From contig OY987244.1 in the NCBI GenBank assembly GCA_963920765.1, positions 3,598,501 to 3,662,500 on the forward strand: a stretch of DNA of 64,000 nt, in the 5' to 3' direction. The notes under the pieces were generated by a model. It was given only the letters and a program-made list of their open reading frames with translations. It was not told the DNA's origin and ran no database searches. Numbering within the stretch: position 1 is the first letter of the stretch; every line of letters starts with the position of its first letter. A program made the translations under genes and the position numbers. Positions 1-11,939 of the stretch are shown in pieces. This DNA is from Ulota crispa (lineage: Eukaryota; Streptophyta; Bryopsida; Orthotrichales; Orthotrichaceae).

Positions 1-711
<711 letters not shown>

Positions 712-926
712 TATCACCGGTTTTCTGAACGCTGGCCAAGTCGCTCCCTTCCCTCCATAGCTTCTCTTTCTCAAAACAATCTAGCAATGAATGCATCAAA
801 CCGCTTCCGAAACCGCATTTGTGTGAGTTTTTTTTGCGGGTGAATGATCTCGGAGCTCTTGAGGTGCCGTCGAGGCTGTACTGTCGATTACATGAACCGT
901 TTGACTGGTGCCGTTTCTTTCCTTCT

Positions 927-932
927 AATAAA
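927..932 (+). promoter_or_regulatory. Polyadenylation signal of the TPI gene
   Basis: A canonical AATAAA lies 216 bases after the TPI stop codon, inside a T-rich 3' untranslated region. Spacing fits a plant 3' end near position 950-1000. Inferred from position and motif only. Confidence 0.5.
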
Positions 933-1458
933 GCAACCTGTTTCTCATTCTACTTTCTGTGCTTTTTTCACGGATCCAATTTTTCTCATCACCTCTCATA
1001 AATTTGTGACAATGCGCTCTCACTCAGTGGACATGGCAATGCAGAGATGATCAATCATGTGTATGCATGACGCTGGCATGTGTTATGGTGAGATTTTGCT
1101 GAATGTGTTAGGTTTCATGAGCATCAAAGTTAGATACATGTACCGGGCTACCTTTGTATTTGGTTGAGATGTGCATAATCATGTTCAAATATGGTATCTC
1201 ATTCTGGCCTATTATTTGGGTCAAGAATCCTGCATTGCATTGGTGGTGCAAGTTTGGCAATTGCTGTTACCTTTGCAGGTGTGGCATCTACTGAACTTGG
1301 AATCGCTGGGTTGTATCAGTTCCAGTAGGCAATTGAGGGCTGTTATCTCGGTTTTGAAAAAGCTCAGTTAACCCTAAGCGCCCAAGCGGATCAAAACGGT
1401 CTGCATTCCCGTCTTATTTGGAATCTTTGGAAATCCTGGACAGTCAGGGTTAATGTAC

Positions 1459-1846
1459 TCAACATTGCATTTAGGTTGCCTTACCCCAGAAAGTTGATAG
1501 TTATCTTATGACTTATTGTTTGGTCACTTAGAACATTTGGAGACAGCATGCAACTTTTTAGATACTAGGATTTCACAACGTTTACAATTTGGATGACTCA
1601 TTGCTTGGCCACTTGAAATACTTGGAGACATATGCAACTCTTTAGGGTTTAGGAATTCACAAGGTTTACAACTTGGATGTTGCTAGTTTGCTTTTTCCAC
1701 ACCTTTGTTGCTATTGTCAGGTCTCTTAACAGTTATGTATTGCAGTGTCCATTGATGAAAATTATTGTATAATCAGTAAGCATTTGTTTACTGTGAAATG
1801 TCAATACATTAGTGTGGGGGCAACCTAAACGCAATATTCAACATAG
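1459..1846. mobile_element. TIR element family T1, copy 1
   Basis: The ends are inverted repeats: CATTGCATTTAGGTTGCC on the left, and on the right CAACCTAAACGCAATATT, which reads back as nearly the same sequence. About 390 bp, no coding capacity. Three more copies with the same ends occur at 13973-14598, 55930-56248 and 62026-62347. The interior has conserved blocks (a GTTTACAA stretch and 'ATTGATGAAAATTATTGTA'). Non-autonomous DNA transposon; superfamily not determined because the target duplication is not clear. Confidence 0.65.
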
Positions 1847-2920
1847 TTATAGTGGAAAGGAGAACTTCCTCTCTCTTTCAATGCACCCAAGAGGACAGGA
1901 TAGGAGTAGTACAGACGACTCACTGTCGTAGACCTAGCAATCTATGGGGTATTGGATCTAACGAAGTCCTATTTGAAGTACAAAGGATCCTGTTGTTTGT
2001 ATAGATTTTGAAGGTTAATGTAATCAACTTTACTAAGACCCCATTTTTGAAGTCTTGACTACAATTAACTTGCAGTTTTGCATAAACTCTACCCACTTTA
2101 CTCAACGATTGGGATTCTTATAGGGTTGAGATTAGGATTCTTTCTGTCATTGCATTAATGTAGTTGACCTACAGGAAAAATCCCTTGTAGTGAACTGGGA
2201 TTCTTGTCCAGGTTCTCTATAGTTCAAACTATCCCACGTGTATATGTTAAAATTTCTATCGACATTATCTCGTGTCTTGTAAATTTTATTTTTGAACTTG
2301 TAGAAAGATACACTAGAGGTAGTTGCACCTCATCCAAGAATGAAACTTCTATGAAGAATGAGAAGTTGTGGAATGGAAATAGGAGCCAATGAGAGCATTT
2401 CTTCATGGAAGAAGGTGTGATTGTTCTTTTGTGGGTGGTGGAGAATGGAGAATGAGTTTACCTTGAAAATGGTGATGTGCTCAATCTTCAAAGAATGAAA
2501 CCTCCGCAAATTGAGGAGAGAGTGCCACGTCAAATTGTCAAGTGCCACATCCCCATTTTTTGAAGATTGAGAATGGGGTGAAGGTGTGACTATCCCTACT
2601 GCATAGAACATTTAATGCTTGATCACGTGGATTTTAGAGACTGAGAAGGTTACTAGGAAGCAAAGCAAAGAAGCGAACTGTGAACCGAATTCATGTCACT
2701 GTTCTATTATTAGAGCAGGTGACCACCAAATGATAAGTACACAAATTCAAAAACTCTTTTTTTTTTTTTCAATTGGGCTGGCTTTTGGGCATTTCATGTT
2801 TTTCATGAAAGATGACGTGGACCATGAAGAAGCACACAAGGTTTTTGTGTTTATTTTGAACATTTGTCATTAGTCCTTTGTGCTATGTGGCTTAGGGTGG
2901 GTAGAAATGGGACTGCTTAC
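1847..2920. other. AT-rich intergenic or intronic stretch
   Basis: No convincing coding region. It lies downstream of the minus-strand exon ending at 2921, so it may contain further introns and 3' exons of that gene, but I could not pick out a conserved exon. A run of T occurs near 2756-2770. Confidence 0.4.
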
Positions 2921-3166
2921 CTCTCATGTAGAGTGGTAACGCCTGGAATGTCAAAGTCATAGTGCAGATCCAGTGCTGCCTCCCTCATCAGAGTTTCTGA
3001 CAAAGGGTTTTGGAAGGGGGTAGGTGTAGTACCCCGGGGTTTCTCTTGGGGTTTTGCTGGTGCTGGAGGAACTCCTGGAGGTTCAAACTGCCCTAATGCC
3101 TCCAATGGTTCATGGTTAGCTTGAGCCATATTGTTCAAGTCCCATTGTTCAAACGCTGGATTTAAC
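2921..3166 (-). CDS. Internal exon of an unrecognised minus-strand gene
   Basis: On the minus strand a strong acceptor (TTTTTCAG, 3167-3174) and a strong donor (AGAG|GTAAGC, exon edge 2921) bracket 246 bases open throughout. The peptide contains NPAFEQWDLNNMAQANHEP, a proline-rich middle (GVPPAPAKPQEKPRG) and DLHYDFDIPGVTTLHER. Composition is like a real protein, not a shadow frame. Codon phase at the 5' edge (one base) complements the exon at 4192, so the two can be joined in frame across a 1025 bp intron. I do not recognise the family. Downstream exons should lie below 2919. Confidence 0.5.
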
Positions 3167-4191
3167 CTGAAAAACCACTCACCCCAATAGTACTGAGTAT
3201 GGCATGTAGGCCATTACTACAAACAAACTATGCCTTGCCCTCATTTTGCGCAATCTTGTTTACATTTTTTCTCTCTTTTTGGTGTTTGTCCTATCCAACT
3301 TGTTTCGATCTCTCTCTGCCTTCCTTTTGCACCCTCCCTTTTCCTCCTACCCCCAATGTTGTAATGACTTTCCACCCTCCCTTCCCTCTCTCTATTAAAG
3401 AATTTCAATTTTTTGACATTAGTAGAGAATTTTGAATTCCTTGAGACACATAGACACTTGAGGCTTTATTATTACAACTTTTGCAAAATTCAAGTTTAGA
3501 CTATAAATGTGGTCCACAAAGCTCTTTGTTATCACAATTGTTTGCACTTTTTATGACAAAACAAAGTGCCCAATTGAGAGTACTAAGTGACTTTTCAATT
3601 GGATATGAACTTTCAACAAACACTACAGCTCCATGTTTGCAAAAGCAAATAGATTCTCCATTGTAGATTATTCAACCTATTAATTGTGAAAGAAAAGGTC
3701 ATATATGAAAGAGGTGTTGTGCACAAAAAAGTTGCAATTTTTGCTATGCCAAAAAGAATATTTTGACTGATCCATGTGTTCATTACTCACTTTTCATCCA
3801 AAACTCTACCCAAGCCAATGTTTTGCAATACATGTGCAGATGTCCCAATATCACTATCTCAAGAGAACCCTCAAACTTTAATTACCACTCTCATGGAAAT
3901 GTCTGAAACACAACATGTCCCGTAGACATTTAGTGCATGATACTTATAAGTTATAAGTAATAATTATTGCCACAACACATACCCATTAGCTCAAAAGCAA
4001 TTCCATCGAGAAGAAGAGCAAAACCCAGGCTTTCATCTTGGTGGTCTTGAACTTTTGATAACTTTTTTTGTGACGGAGCAATAGTCTATGCGCTCAAATT
4101 TGAGAAGAGTTGTTGGTTATAAACGTCATGCACCATACAAAGAAGGTTAGAAATGAGAGAGACAGAGGGGGGATGGAGTGAGGAGTCTTAC
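3167..4191 (-). other. Putative intron of the minus-strand gene
   Basis: AT-rich DNA between the donor (CA|GTAAGA, exon edge 4192) and the acceptor before 3166. No other feature seen. Both splice sites match plant consensus and the phases agree. Confidence 0.45.
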
Positions 4192-4600
4192 TGAGAAGCG
4201 TCAGGAGAGATCTGCTTGGTCCCAGGAATGGAATCCTGAAACGATCCAGACTTGCTGACGGAGTGGCTGCCACTGCCCTCCTCCCCCGGCTCGCCTCCTC
4301 GCCAGCTGCTGCTGCTGCATGGCCTCTTGCAACACGAGCAACTCCTCGACGTCGAATCATCATCGCTCTCAAACGCCGACGACGTCGACGACGCCGACCG
4401 CGCCTGCCTCCGGCTCCGAGCACTCAACAGCTGCACCCTGCGCTTCCTCCGAGTTGTTGGCTTCCTTCTCCGAGCTTTGGCTGCTGCTGCTGCCGCTCTG
4501 GGCCTCGTAGAGCCACTTGGCTTTTGGTTCTTCCCTCTCTTCCTTTTCTGCTGACCTGCCTGTGCCCCAAAACCCTCCCTCAGGGTTTTGAATTTGTGCA
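4192..4600 (-). CDS. GC-rich exon of the same unrecognised minus-strand gene
   Basis: A GC-rich island in AT-rich DNA, open on the minus strand from about 4600 to a donor at 4192. The encoded segment is basic at first (KRKRGKNQKP, then an alanine run and RRRKPTTRRKRR), followed by serine- and acid-rich sequence (SAFESDDDSTS), a Cys-rich patch (CSCCKRPC) and SGSFQDSIPGTKQ. No in-frame ATG begins the block and a stop lies just upstream, so it should be entered by splicing (possible acceptors after TGATCAG or GGCACAG). Its 3' phase fits the exon at 2921-3166. The basic stretch suggests a nuclear protein, but the function is unknown. Two other minus-strand frames are also partly open because of GC skew, which lowers certainty. 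Confidence 0.4.
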
Positions 4601-4687
4601 CTGATCACGTGTATAAGGTATGTACACCCGTTAGTAATACCAGCCATTTAGTGACATCTAAAATTAAACCTAACAGTAAGCACTTTT

Positions 4688-4750
4688 GCACCCAAATACG
4701 ACACATATGCACCCAAATCAGACACGTAAGCACCCAAATCAAACACGTAA
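4688..4750. repeat. 21 bp tandem repeat, three units
   Basis: Three head-to-tail copies of a unit starting GCACCCAAAT and ending near ACACGTAA, starting at 4688, 4709 and 4730, with a few substitutions between units. Confidence 0.8.
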
Positions 4751-5348
4751 GTTGACATAAGGAAATAAAAATTGTGTAGGTGGAATTTTATGATTGAGTG
4801 TGACATGATCTTTTTGTTGTCATGACATGGTTTTTTTGTTGTCGTTTTTTCATGAGTCTTGTGTTTACAATAGGTAAGTCTAGGAAGTTGCCTTCAACAA
4901 TTCATATTTTATTCATATGATCTCTAGAAAATTTAAAAGACAATTTTCCTTGAATGTGTACCCATTCCCTAACAAGCACATGCCATTAGATTCTCAAAAC
5001 ACCCTCCCAATTACCATGTCTAAAGTAAGTGTCACTTTTGGGTGTACATCCTTACATTGGGTTCAAACAAAAAACACCATATTCGTTAGATTGGGAGAAA
5101 AAGTGGTCCCACTTTGTACTTCACCTTGATCTAGAATAGTCACCTTGAACCAGATTTGAAGGTATCAGATTTAGTCTGAGCCACTAAGATTTTTTCCCTC
5201 GCAAATTCCTCCTCTCAAGTGAGGGCACATGTACCAAAAAAATGTTGCTAGCTTGGTTGTACATAATCATGTACAACCTGCAGAAGTCCCAAAATGTACC
5301 CTTTTTCCCAATTTAACAAATATGGTGTTAAAAGTAGAATCTCCAAGT

Positions 5349-5505
5349 ACTACAAGAGAGCAATGTCAATTTGGATTTTATTTGTCAATTAGGGCACCCC
5401 AATTGACACTTTTTGTCAATTTGGACATGTTTTTGTCAAAGTTTTGTCAATTCAGACATTTTTGTTAATTTGGACATGTCAAGTTGGACACTATTTCCTT
5501 GTAGT
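5349..5505. mobile_element. Short CACTA-like TIR element, related to 10559-10739
   Basis: Starts ACTACAAG and ends CTTGTAGT, an inverted pair. The interior is built of short phrases such as GTCAATTTGGACATG and GTCAATTAGGG that recur in the element at 10559-10739. About 157 bp, non-coding. The end type resembles CACTA-superfamily MITEs, but no clear 3 bp target duplication is visible. Confidence 0.5.
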
Positions 5506-5519
5506 ATATGGTTCCTATT

Positions 5520-6260
5520 GTTATATTGCTTGTACGTTTGTTGATTCTTGTAGAGGTTTTGTGATTCTTGTTGAGGTTTTTAGTGATTTGGGTTGAGTTT
5601 TTGGTGATTTTGTTTGAGTTGTTGGGGCTTCTTGTTGAGATTTTTCTTTTGTGATTTACGTTAAGTTTTTGGTGATTCTTATCAAAGTTTTGGTGATTCT
5701 TGAGGGTTTTTTTTTGTATTGAGCTTTGGTGACTCATGTTGAGTTTTTGGTGATCATGGTTAAGTTTTGGGGGATTAAGGTTGAGTTTTTGGTGCTTCTT
5801 GTTGAATATTTTAGTGATTTAGGTTGAGTAATGTTTTGGTGATTTATGTTGATTTTTTGATGATTAGGTTGATTTTTTTTGTGATTTATGTTTGAGTTTT
5901 TGGTGATTTTTATTAAAAAAAAATTGGTGATTCTTGAGGGTTTTATGGCAATTTGTGTTGAGCTTTTGGTGACTTTTGTTGAGTTTTAAGTGATTTAGAT
6001 TGAGTTTTTGGTGGTTATGGTTAAAATAAATCACTAAACAAAACTCAACCTAAATCACCAAAAACTTAAGTTTTATGGTGATTCTTGAGGGTTTTTTTAT
6101 GGCATTTCTGTGTTGAGCTTTTGGTGACTCATGTTGGGCTTTTGGTGGTTTGGGTTGAGATTTTTTTGTTGATTTTTTCTTGACATTTTTTTAAAAATTT
6201 GGAAAAATTTTGGATTATATTTGGAGATGATTGTTTGAGTTTTATTGTTTCTTGTTAATG
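5520..6260. repeat. Degenerate T/G-rich minisatellite-like region
   Basis: Irregular repetition of phrases such as TTTTTGGTGATTT, GTTGAGTTTTTGGTG and GATTCTTGAGGGTTTT with variable spacing. Open frames across it translate to Asn/Lys/His/Thr-rich low-complexity sequence and are not believable genes. A short inverted block (TAAATCACTAAACAAAACTC) occurs near 6030. Confidence 0.6.
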
Positions 6261-7022
6261 ATTGCAAGGGAGTTTCAATCAATTGCTCCAAATTGTTGCT
6301 TATTTGAATAGTATAGATATTAGGGTTTAAAATTTTATTTACAAAGTATTGTTTTTAAGGTATTGCGTATTTTGAGAATCAAAACATATTTTGGGTATTA
6401 GCAATTGGGTGAGTGTTAGGATTGGGTGTTTCTATCTTATCATGTTATGAAAAGAATGGCTACTCTTGCATTAAATTTTCTTTATTTAATATGGAGTCAA
6501 AGCTTGGTATGAGTATGTTGTGTTTCAATTTTAACAAATATGAATTACATGATGTTTATTGAATTTGTGACATCCACCTTGCTTAGCTTTGACAATGTCT
6601 TTGAGGGATATAATTCTCTTGGTGTTGGCTTTGATGTTGATTTTGACCGTCCACTTATGTTACCGTAATGCTTCATTATACTAAGTTAATTGACTATCTC
6701 TAATTGTGACATGCATTTGCATTGTAATAGTGCATGATACATTAATCCCTAGTGAAACTTCAATATTTGCAATGAAACTTTAAGATGATTGATTCTAGCA
6801 TAGTTATGTCATTGAAGCCCACAAGTTGGCTAATTCTTTTATCCTCAAAAAGGGAGCAAACCAAGCTTTGGGACGTTTGGGGTTCAACAACAACCATTGA
6901 TTTGAAACCAAAGGTTGCATTTAGATCTATTGATGCCTGTTGGTGCATTTATGTGAAGTGATTTTGAGTAAAGCCAAATGGACCAAGACGTTACTATAAA
7001 TGTAATCATGCCAAGTATATAA
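6261..7022. other. AT-rich stretch without recognisable feature
   Basis: No coding region, RNA gene or clear repeat seen on either strand. Confidence 0.4.
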
Positions 7023-7890
7023 AGTACATTTGGGTACACGAAACATACAAACCTTAATTTGAGCCACTCAAGTTTTTTTTATAAAGACATGGAGTATAAG
7101 TGGGTCATTTGGGTAGGAAAAATATCACTGCATTCTTATGCAATATAAAGCAAGTATACCAAATTTCAGTTTCTAAAAACCAAAACTCCATTTTTGGTGA
7201 ATTGTTTTATAGGAAATTCATGATTTTACATGATAATTTATTGAAAAGTATTGGTGATGAATTTTTGAGATTTGATTCCATGGATATGTAGGAAACATCC
7301 ATATGCACATCTTCCATGCTAAAAAACCCCCTTAAATAACAAAAACTTTACTAGCAAAAGATTCAATGAAACTTGTAATAGGCCTAAATTTTGTAAAATA
7401 CATATTTTTGTTTTTTAACTAGCTTTTCATCAAGTAAACAAAACATGATGTTTAGAGATACAAACTTAGTTACAATATTTGAGTCAAACAACAAAATTTT
7501 ATTTTCATAGAAAAATATGTATTTTACAAAATTTGGGCCTATTACAAGTTTCATTGAATCTTTTGCTGGTAAAGTTTTTGTTACTTAAGGGGGTTTTTTA
7601 GCATGGAAGATGTGCATATGGATGTTTCCTACATATCCATGGAATCAAATCTCAAAAATTTATCACCAATACTTTTCAATAAATTATCATGTAAAATCAT
7701 GAATTTACTACAAAACAATTCACCAAAAGTGGAGTTTAGGAATTGAAATTTGGTATACTTGCTTTATGTTGCACAAGGATGCAATGGTATTTTTTACTAC
7801 CAAAATGGACCACGTATACTCCATGTTTTTATTAAAAAAATCTGCCTGGCTCAATTAGGGTTTGTATGTTTCCTATACCCGATTGTACAT
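7023..7890. repeat. Long inverted repeat (hairpin), arms about 385 bp, loop about 100 bp
   Basis: The left arm (about 7023-7410) is repeated in reverse complement at about 7511-7890 with scattered mismatches. Landmarks pair in order: GAAACATACAAACC, ATGGAGTATA, TTGGTGAATTGTTTT, GATTTGATTCCATGGATATGT, ATCCATATGCACATCTTCCA, and CAAAATACAT-type sequence next to the loop. Transcribed, it would form a long double-stranded RNA. Parts resemble the tandem units at 17320-17790. Likely a foldback-type transposon or an inverted duplication. Confidence 0.8.
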
Positions 7891-8185
7891 GAATCCATTA
7901 TAGATGAAGCTTTGAAGTAGTCATAACATAAAATTCTCATTAAGACAAGAACCATTGTTGATAATAGAAAGAATTTTTGACACCTATGTTGTGTTTTTTC
8001 TTGCTAGTGTGTACCAAAAATCTAGTTACACCTTAATTTCTTGATACACATAGAAATTTATAGGAAATGCATCAATCATTTAGACTATTAATAAAGAAAT
8101 TTCTCATCTCTAAATAACTTATGAGTTGTTAAGAAATTGCCAATGATGGGTCTAGGGGCTTGACCCCCTAAAGCCACTTCAAAGG
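7891..8185. other. AT-rich spacer
   Basis: Nothing recognised. Confidence 0.3.
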
Positions 8186-8315
8186 AAAAAGAATATGTGT
8201 TGGCAATATTAGTTGTATCTTTATTGGAATAAAAAAAATGGAATAAATAGAAAAAGAAAATGTGTTGGCAATATTAGTCGTATCTTTATTGGAATAAAAA
8301 AAACGGAATAAATAG
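8186..8315. repeat. Tandem duplication, about 65 bp x2
   Basis: Two adjacent copies of a unit containing TGTGTTGGCAATATTAGT and TATCTTTATTGGAATAAAAA, starting near 8186 and 8251. They differ at a few bases, so the duplication is fairly recent. Confidence 0.8.
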
Positions 8316-8879
8316 AAAATGAAAAAAAGGCAACAAAAACAACAACAAAAAAAACCAGATTCATAAATTTTTCCTAAACTTAAAACAAAGTTTATATAAA
8401 CAAATCAATATACACATATTTTAACTGTTCAGCTAAAATCAAATTTAAAGGCAATCACACTAAATAGTATGTACCATTCCTAAGGTAAAACAATGTAAGA
8501 AAATTTAACAAAAAAATATAAAAGTAGAAAAAAGTTGGTTTCTATTATTGATGCAATCATAAAGCAATAGTTGGAGAAATACGTCTTAATTTATACATGG
8601 ATGCTTCATTTTAGTTATGAGATTGTAAGTAAAAGCTAAACGGAACTAGTGGATTCTCACGAAGCCATTTTCAGAATAATGATTAGTATTTTGAGGCCTA
8701 GTCAAAAGCTCAAACACATGATTTTGTGATTTGAAGCAATATACGTAGTATGGACTTGGTCTAAAGTGTAGAAAATGTATAGTCTCAAAATGCAAAATGT
8801 CTTTAATTTCAACAAGAATAAACAAAACTATCAATCATAATTATAAAAAGAGAAGAACAAAATTACTCATAGATTGTAT

Positions 8880-11800
8880 GTGATCTCATATTCAAACTTT
8901 TTATTTATCTATGGATTTTTATTTGTTGATTATGAAACATGTTTAATGGCCTAATTATTATTTATTTTTTCATACTACCTTGAATAGGGCAATTTTTTGG
9001 AATACTTTTTGGGTTATTGGATATTTTCCAAGATTTGTACTTTCTGTGTATACTATATCAAGTGTGTAGAAATACCAAGTTACAAACTAAGATTGCTATT
9101 AGTGGTCAAATATACTTAATAAAGAAAATCGTGCAAAGTGTTTGATACATGGCTTGTTTCTTTAAATTTGCTAGTAACAGAATGCATAGATCTTCTTATC
9201 ATGATTTTTTTTTTTTTAACATTATGAATCATCAAAATGTAAACTTTAGCATGTCATAGGTAAAAAATAATTGTTAGAATTGGAAATTTTGTCTTTTGGT
9301 AAACTTCGAAGAACAATCGTTTAAAATTGATGTGAAATAAATGATTTTTTTTATCTTTTTGTAGGAATAGCTTCTAATCACAAGGTTTGACCATCAAGAA
9401 AAACAATATCTCAATTTTATTGTGAAACTTATACTCCGTACTTTATAAGACGCTTTTTTGGGTCAAACACTCCTATGCCTTCAAAGGTTGTAGAGCAACG
9501 TAATTTTGTGAGATGGCATTTTAGTCTACATTTTGAAAATTTTGTATTATCGCATTTGACTGCATTGTAAAGAGAAATACGATTTTATGCATGTCACAAA
9601 TGCAATGGACAATTGCAGAAAATCTACTTAATTATAATAATTATTTAGTAACATCATTATTATACTTGTGGAAGCTATGTTGGTTTGCAATTGACCACAA
9701 ACTTAAATACAATTATTAGATTTTAAAATTATGTGTCGCGGGTGATTACACAAAGTCATCCACAATTATTATTGTTTTGAAAGGGATTAGCAAGTTTGTC
9801 CACGAGACTTAGAATTTTATTATAGTTGTCAGTTTATCTCATAGTTGTTAGTTTAGCACTAAAAAGAAGAGACTTCTATCAAATCATATAGTGTGTACAA
9901 TAGTTATGAATGTTTTAAATAAGTCCTTACTAAAAATATATGCTACACTAGCACTATCCCTTCATTTGTACATGATTTGTGGACACTTATCCTTTTATTT
10001 GTAATTGACTTGTGGACATTAGTGTCATATTCTTTTGAGAATGGGACCATTGAAATTGGAAGCTTTTGCACCAAATAGTATAAATAAATCCTCCAAATTT
10101 GAGAGGGACCTAGTGAAGCCAAGATCTAAGATTCAAGTGCTCAAGATTTTATTTTATAAACACCTAATGTGTGTAATATAGGTGAAGAGACAAGAGCAAA
10201 GTTCCTTGCATCATAATTGTTGGTTTGAAAACCACAATACCACATATTGTCCAAGGAAGTTTTGAGCTTCTTTGGTAAAAATCTTACATTTCTCATTTTC
10301 AAGTAGTTATTTCATTGCATGCATTAGATATTACTTGTATACTTGGAGTATTGTTAGACGTTTCCCAATTTTTTTAATCCAACTGATTCAAATTTCAAAT
10401 AATTTTTTTACATTTCATTTGGTTAGCTTTCTATTGTTTTCTGGATCTCTCAATCATTGATACCACACGCATTCAATCCTCTCAGATTATGCATTTGACA
10501 TAAATTCTAAAGACATCCCATGTTACGTATCAATTTGTTGAGATAACTTCCACATGTCCACTAGTGGAAGGGAGGAGTTTCAATTTGGACATTTTTTTTT
10601 GTCAATTAGGGAGCCTTTATTTGGGAGCCTTTATTTGGACACTTTTCTGTCAACTTGGACATGTTTTTTTCAGATTTTTACCAATTTGGACATTTCAGTC
10701 ACTTTGGACTTGTTACTCCGGACAGTTTTTCTTGTAGTGACTTATCAAATTGTGAAAACTTACAAAAGTACATTTAAGAAGCTCATGTGTCCTCCAATGC
10801 CGTGGAAGGGGTTACATGTATAACTCGCTTTCAGCCAAGCAACACGTCAGACTGGTTGCTGGATTTAGGACGTGAAAGAGGAATAAAAGGGTACATGATC
10901 AGCATGAGCTTAAAACTTACGCTTCCCTACAAAGCGATCCTTTCCATCAATCCCATCAGGGCTTTGCTTCTTTCAAGTGGTTTTGATAATTCTACAAGCA
11001 GCTTGTGCTTCCAGTAGTATTCCTTACCCATGTTTCACGGAATGTGTGGGGTGCCAAGTAAATGTACCATTGATATTGCATGATCTCCTGAAAAAAACTT
11101 TGTTTTAAAAATTAACCCTTAAAGGTCACATCAAGGCCCTTGGGCTGAGTTGGGTCTTCAGTGTACTTTGAAATACTCTTTGATGTTTTACGTTTAAGGG
11201 AAGTTCACACCATGTTCTGAAAAGGCCCAAAGTCCAGGTCCCAAGTTTTATCAATTTCTCAAAATATGAGTGGTTGAGAGGTTAAAAATTGAAACTTGTA
11301 ACTTAGCAAAATGTTTTAGCTTCAAGTTTTGATTCACTTACAAATATTTGGATTGAAATACCTTTTGATGTAGACAACAAGAACGTGAGAATTTGTTCCA
11401 AGTAATGGATTTAGCAAAAACTCAAACCTAATTTAAGAGCTATTTTTTCTTTTTAATATTTTGCTCAGTGCATTTAAATATGCAGTATTTGATAAACTCT
11501 ACATAGTCTAATGTCTAGAAAGAATTTCCATCCTCTGAAAGAAAAAAAACTAGAAGTGAGTGTGTTGATGTGTGTTGTCTATGACTTTCGTGAAGAGATT
11601 CCTCAACAACGGACCAATCTTGTACTTGGAGATTTTAGTTCTACAAACGTGCCTGACATTGGAATGTTCATGGATTATCGTGGCCTCATACAATATATAG
11701 TTTACCGTTGTAACCCATAACCTCATAAAATATAAATTTTCTTAGTTGAGTTTTTATTTACTACGCATGTACAACCCAGTTTTTTTGGAAATTAAGTGAC
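8880..11800. repeat. Old segmental duplication, copy A
   Basis: Blocks match 18215-20570 in the same order and orientation: GGATATTTTCCAA near 9018, CCTCCAATGCCGTGG near 10791, GTACATGATCAGCATGAG near 10892, TTTCACGGAATGTGTGGG near 11033, and GACATTGGAATGT with following sequence near 11656. Copy A carries about 1.3 kb (roughly 9156-10495) and a CACTA-like element (10559-10739) that copy B lacks. No intact gene is evident in either copy. Identity is perhaps 75-85 percent by eye. Confidence 0.65.
10559..10739. mobile_element. CACTA-like TIR element inside duplication copy A
   Basis: Begins CACTAGTGG and ends CTTGTAGTG, with the same internal phrases as 5349-5505 (TTTGGACAT, GTCAATTAGGG). The paralogous site in copy B, near 18513-18520, reads ACTTACACTTATCAAATTG without the element and acts as an empty site, which supports insertion after the duplication. 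A 17 bp direct repeat (GGGAGCCTTTATTTG) lies inside. Confidence 0.6.
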
Positions 11801-11939
11801 CTTAAATTGGTACTTGAGGAACAGAGGCTTGGGACCTAGCGTAAATAGTCATGCAACGTACAACTACACAAGTACAAAATTTGAGCATGTTTCTTAAATT
11901 TTAGAGATGTACTTAACATGTCTCCCTTCTCAGTTCTCA

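Noticed and set aside
4094-4647. Alternative frames of the GC island (Arg-rich, and acidic with RSAEKEEREEPKAKWLYEAQ)
   Set aside because: The acidic minus-strand frame looks plausible in composition but closes at 4369 without a splice signal I can join; the frame ending at the 4192 donor fits the next exon's phase. Kept as the less likely alternative.
5465-6291. Asn/Lys/His-rich minus-strand ORFs
   Set aside because: Low-complexity translation of a T/G-rich minisatellite-like region.
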